A DNA stretch of 32,041 nt from the NCBI GenBank assembly GCA_040401595.1, contig JBBAOE010000030.1, positions 1-32,041 on the forward strand. The letters run 5' to 3'. Numbering within the stretch: position 1 is the stretch's first letter; every line of letters begins with the position of its first letter. Positions 31,422-32,041 of this stretch are shown in pieces. The position numbers and the translations under genes are program-made. This DNA is from RFPW01 sp040401595 (GTDB lineage: Bacteria; Pseudomonadota; Gammaproteobacteria; Burkholderiales; Burkholderiaceae_E). Below the pieces are notes generated by a model, which had not been told where the DNA came from, did no database searches, and saw only the letters and a list, made by a program, of their open reading frames with translations.

Positions 31422-31439
31422 CAAGTGACATCTTGATGG
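31418..31439. promoter_or_regulatory. Palindrome over the antitoxin start, probable operator
   Basis: CCATCAAG (31418-31425) and CTTGATGG (31432-31439) are perfect 8-bp inverted arms six bases apart. The left arm covers the antitoxin ATG. This position fits autorepression of the Doc operon by its antitoxin. Confidence 0.5.
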
Positions 31440-31515
31440 ATCATGATAGTCCAAACAGCCGGCGAACTCCGAGGAAGTTTGCGGGTACTGATACTCGTGC
31501 AATTCTTGGCTTCGC

Positions 31516-32019
31516 TTATACCCCGGCCTTGTTGTCCTTCATCAAAAGGAACAGGTGAAACGGATCAGATGGGCTGGGTTCAAACTCCCAATTGAGGTAC
31601 CACTGCCTGGCAGTCTCGTCCTTGGCATGCACAAGCAGTGCACGAATTCCGGCAATGTCCGCCGCCTGCGCAGTGCGGAGCAGCGCATCTCTGAGCAGCG
31701 CCTTGCCAAGCCCTGCGCCTTGGTGCTTCAGGTCCACGGCAAGCCGGGCCAGAATCATCACCGGCACGGGGTGTTGTGGAATGCCTTTGGTCACACGCGG
31801 TGCCACATTGGAAGGCTCAACGCTGCCAACCGCCAAGCTATAGAAACCGACGACCGAGCCCGAATGGCAGCTCACGTAGGTTCGCGCACTGTTGGACTTT
31901 TGGTTGACGAGCGCAAAGCGCTGCGAAAACTGGTTCAGTGCGCTCTGGCCGCAATCAAAGGACTCAAGGGCGTCAGAACCGGCCAGTTTGCGAACTGGCT
32001 CATAAGCCTGCGAACTCAA
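31516..32019 (-). CDS. GNAT-family acetyltransferase, AtaT/TacT-like toxin
   Basis: The 167-residue protein has the arrangement of tRNA-acetylating GNAT toxins. It shows FDCGQSALNQFSQRFALVNQ near the start, then ILARLAVDLKHQGAGLGKAL with the acetyl-CoA loop QGAGLG (residues 100-105), and ARQWYLNWEFEPSPSDP with a tyrosine (Y141) at the position of the catalytic residue in AtaT and TacT. Those toxins block translation by acetylating charged tRNA. Only a TTG (32019) is available as start, since an in-frame TGA lies at 32036-32038. The usual DUF1778 antitoxin would be expected just upstream, beyond the window end. Confidence 0.85.
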   Translation of the reverse strand: MSSQAYEPVRKLAGSDALESFDCGQSALNQFSQRFALVNQKSNSARTYVSCHSGSVVGFYSLAVGSVEPSNVAPRVTKGIPQHPVPVMILARLAVDLKHQGAGLGKALLRDALLRTAQAADIAGIRALLVHAKDETARQWYLNWEFEPSPSDPFHLFLLMKDNKAGV

Positions 32020-32041
32020 CCAAGCAGCCCCGGCTCAGACA

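Noticed and set aside
27873..32041. Possibility that the right end is a prophage or transposon
   Set aside because: No integrase, transposase, att-like direct repeats or phage structural genes are visible; toxin-antitoxin relics alone do not prove a mobile element.

Overview
The window looks like a chromosomal segment of a GC-rich betaproteobacterium, probably Burkholderiales (Comamonadaceae-like). This is inferred from gene content: a complete glg/malQ block, a Tat-exported branched-chain-type ABC importer, an IorAB-type molybdenum hydroxylase, and the codon character. I see no rRNA, tRNA, CRISPR array or intact insertion sequence, so genus and species stay open.

Layout, left to right. Positions 1-1776 hold a truncated epimerase-like relic, an EamA/DMT exporter (-) and a relic of a haloalkane dehalogenase. 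An MFS transporter (+) follows, then a two-gene molybdenum hydroxylase of the isoquinoline 1-oxidoreductase type (3247-5965). From 5966 to 8410 is a patchwork: a HigA-like antitoxin relic, a DUF2177 membrane protein, a secreted fasciclin-domain protein, an intact FitA-like antitoxin whose VapC/FitB toxin has been gutted, and a HigB/Gp49-like toxin relic.

From 19620 leftwards to 8411 lies a tightly packed minus-strand glycogen operon: malQ-glgB-glgX-glgC-glgA-glgP. GlgC makes ADP-glucose, GlgA polymerises it and GlgB branches it. GlgP shortens the outer chains, GlgX removes the stubs and MalQ recycles the maltodextrins, so both synthesis and breakdown are encoded in one unit.

A divergent region (19621-19941) carries an orphan intrinsic terminator and a 13-bp inverted repeat. 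It leads into a plus-strand pair, a SAM methyltransferase overlapping an RsuA-family pseudouridine synthase. Next comes a six-gene operon: a LivK-type binding protein, LivH, LivM, LivG, LivF and an aryl-type aldehyde dehydrogenase, mostly joined by 4-8 base overlaps. It reads as an uptake-plus-oxidation module for an aromatic or related carboxylated substrate.

The right end (27873-32041) is accessory. It holds a DinJ/YafQ toxin-antitoxin relic, a PaaI-like thioesterase (+), a coupled minus-strand set cutA / truncated DUF1810 / type II haloacid dehalogenase, a truncated DUF3293 gene, a HigA relic, an apparently complete Doc toxin-antitoxin pair, and an AtaT/TacT-like GNAT toxin at the edge. 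The main theme is a contrast between intact metabolic operons and gap regions filled with toxin-antitoxin loci in many stages of decay. I found no clearly new defence or mobile system. The best candidates for something undescribed are the methyltransferase/pseudouridine-synthase pair with its odd upstream region, the aldehyde-dehydrogenase-linked importer, and the partly surviving toxin-antitoxin loci.
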